Shown one piece after another: positions 14,252 to 15,210 of a DNA stretch of 15,210 bases. The notes under the pieces are model-generated. The model did no database searches, was not told the origin of the DNA, and saw nothing but the letters and a program-made list of their open reading frames with translations. The stretch spans positions 1-15,210 of the forward strand of contig JAEWPL010000151.1 in NCBI GenBank assembly GCA_023460615.1, in the 5' to 3' direction. Origin of the DNA: Pseudomonadota bacterium (GTDB lineage Bacteria; Pseudomonadota; Gammaproteobacteria; Enterobacterales; Succinivibrionaceae). Every line of letters begins with the position of its first letter. Position 1 is the first letter of the stretch. A program made the translations under genes and the position numbers.

Positions 14252-15210
14252 TTTGAGTTCCATCCTTCTTTGACTTAGCTTGTTTGTGAGCTGAATATAG
14301 ATGGAAATACTCAGTAGCTAACTTATTAAAGGCTGTAAAACTCTTAAGCTCATTTGGTTTTTGAACGGTTATAACAGTGTTAGCTAACTCGTCTAAAGCC
14401 TCAAGATTGTTTTTGCAAATTTCATTATTTACATCAAAGTAAGCTTTGATATGAGTAGAAATTTGAGCAATGTTATTGTTGAAACTATCTTGATCTTTGT
14501 TGTTTAGAGCAACTTTTGCTAGTAGTAATTCAGTCTTTAAATTCTTTAAGAGAATATTAGTTTGAGCTGGTGATAAAAATTCATTTACTACAGTATCGTT
14601 TCTTCTGCGAACTTCAATAAAGCGTGAGGAGAAAGTCTTTATGGACTTCCAAAGATTCTCTCTCCAATTTTGAATGCTACTGTCTTTGTTTTCCTCTTTC
14701 TTGAAAAGCATACCATGAGCTTTTTCATCTAAGAACTCATTTAAAGGCATGTTATCGATATTGTTGTAGATACTATCTAACTTAAAATTTGAACCACGAA
14801 CATCTACGTAAGGTACATTTTTTAGTGCTAAAAGATCTTCGATAATTTTTTCTCTAATTAAGGTGATCTTTGGATCATCAACTTTAACTAACAATAAATC
14901 AGCTTGGTTTAAGTTAACTATTGCAGCATGAATGTTGTCAGTAAAGGAGAGAATATTTTGAGCATTAGATACTAGGAAGAAGCTTTGAGCAATTAACCAA
15001 TCGTTAGGATTTCTAGCTTCATAATTGTTTAATCTAATGTTGATTTTTGCTGCCTCATCTAAGGATTTTTCCACCCTCTTAGTAAGTTCTTCTGCAGAAT
15101 TCTTAAGTAAATTGTTTTGAGATTTAAGATCGGCATTAGAAGCAAAAAGATTATCAATGCGAGAATCTTTTTCTTTTACTTCTTCAAATACCTTATCTAC
15201 ATGTCTTTGG
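14244..15210 (-). CDS. hemX: HemX-family protein (5' end outside window)
   Basis: This is the C-terminal 321 residues of HemX, which in E. coli is encoded between hemD and hemY and lacks an established enzymatic function. The frame is open to the right edge, so the start codon, the expected N-terminal membrane helix and any hemCD genes lie outside. A GTG at 15074 is internal and not the start, because coding sequence of the same coiled-coil character continues upstream. The first visible 50 or so residues are a charged Lys/Glu/Asn/Leu coiled coil. After it come ARNPNDWLIAQSFFLVSNAQ, matching E. coli SRDPNDWLLAEADFLV, and NWRENLWKSI and FIEVRRRNDTVV, matching EWRINLQKSW and FITIRRRDDTAV. The old label as a uroporphyrinogen methyltransferase is not supported by these motifs. 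Confidence 0.92.
   Translation of the reverse strand, partial: QRHVDKVFEEVKEKDSRIDNLFASNADLKSQNNLLKNSAEELTKRVEKSLDEAAKINIRLNNYEARNPNDWLIAQSFFLVSNAQNILSFTDNIHAAIVNLNQADLLLVKVDDPKITLIREKIIEDLLALKNVPYVDVRGSNFKLDSIYNNIDNMPLNEFLDEKAHGMLFKKEENKDSSIQNWRENLWKSIKTFSSRFIEVRRRNDTVVNEFLSPAQTNILLKNLKTELLLAKVALNNKDQDSFNNNIAQISTHIKAYFDVNNEICKNNLEALDELANTVITVQKPNELKSFTAFNKLATEYFHLYSAHKQAKSKKDGTQND

Noticed and set aside
14252..14263. ATG at 14263 as the hemY start
   Set aside because: The ribosome site AAGAAGGA abuts it with no spacing; ATG 14251 has workable spacing and matches the E. coli N-terminus.
15072..15074. GTG at 15074 as the hemX start
   Set aside because: The frame continues upstream to the window edge with coiled-coil coding sequence, and HemX should have an N-terminal membrane helix before this point.
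1..15210. Search for a novel defence system, mobile element, CRISPR array or tRNA-linked island
   Set aside because: No integrase, transposase, nuclease, repeat array, tRNA or compositionally foreign block was seen; nearly all genes are conserved housekeeping or efflux genes.

Overview
The window looks like ordinary chromosome from a low-G+C gammaproteobacterium. The evidence is the set of close Escherichia coli-type orthologues: AcrA/AcrB/AcrR, YciA, DsbA, YihG, IlvE/IlvD/IlvA and the gammaproteobacterial HemX-HemY pair. Host-associated Aeromonadales such as Succinivibrionaceae would fit, but I infer that from the AT-richness and gene mix and have not shown it. I see no phage, transposon, CRISPR array, tRNA or rRNA gene.

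Layout. 1-4749 is a multidrug efflux locus: acrB (minus, cut by the left edge) lies behind acrA (minus), and acrR is divergent (plus). A strong AcrR-type palindrome sits just upstream of acrR. 4753-5247 is yciA (minus), which converges on acrR with only 3 bp between the stops. 5326-6960 (plus) holds a stand-alone squalene/phytoene synthase-family gene followed 9 bp later by dsbA, ending at a bidirectional terminator. 7017-7922 (minus) is a YihG-type membrane acyltransferase; dsbA and yihG are also near neighbours in E. coli.

8157-13015 (plus) is a branched-chain amino acid block: ilvE, a terminator-like hairpin, then ilvD-ilvA and a small exported protein of unknown function. These last three genes are packed with gaps of 1 bp or overlaps. 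IlvA makes 2-oxobutanoate from threonine, IlvD dehydrates the dihydroxy acids, and IlvE performs the final transamination. The acetohydroxyacid synthase and reductoisomerase steps are encoded outside the window. A second bidirectional terminator separates this block from hemY and hemX (minus; hemX runs off the right edge).

I found no clearly new multi-gene system. The points most worth a second look are the isolated squalene synthase-like gene paired with dsbA, the two-cysteine exported protein translationally coupled to ilvA, the CTHC active site of DsbA, the structured ilvE leader, the terminator inside the ilv block, and several palindromes in the acrA-acrR and yihG-ilvE intergenic regions.
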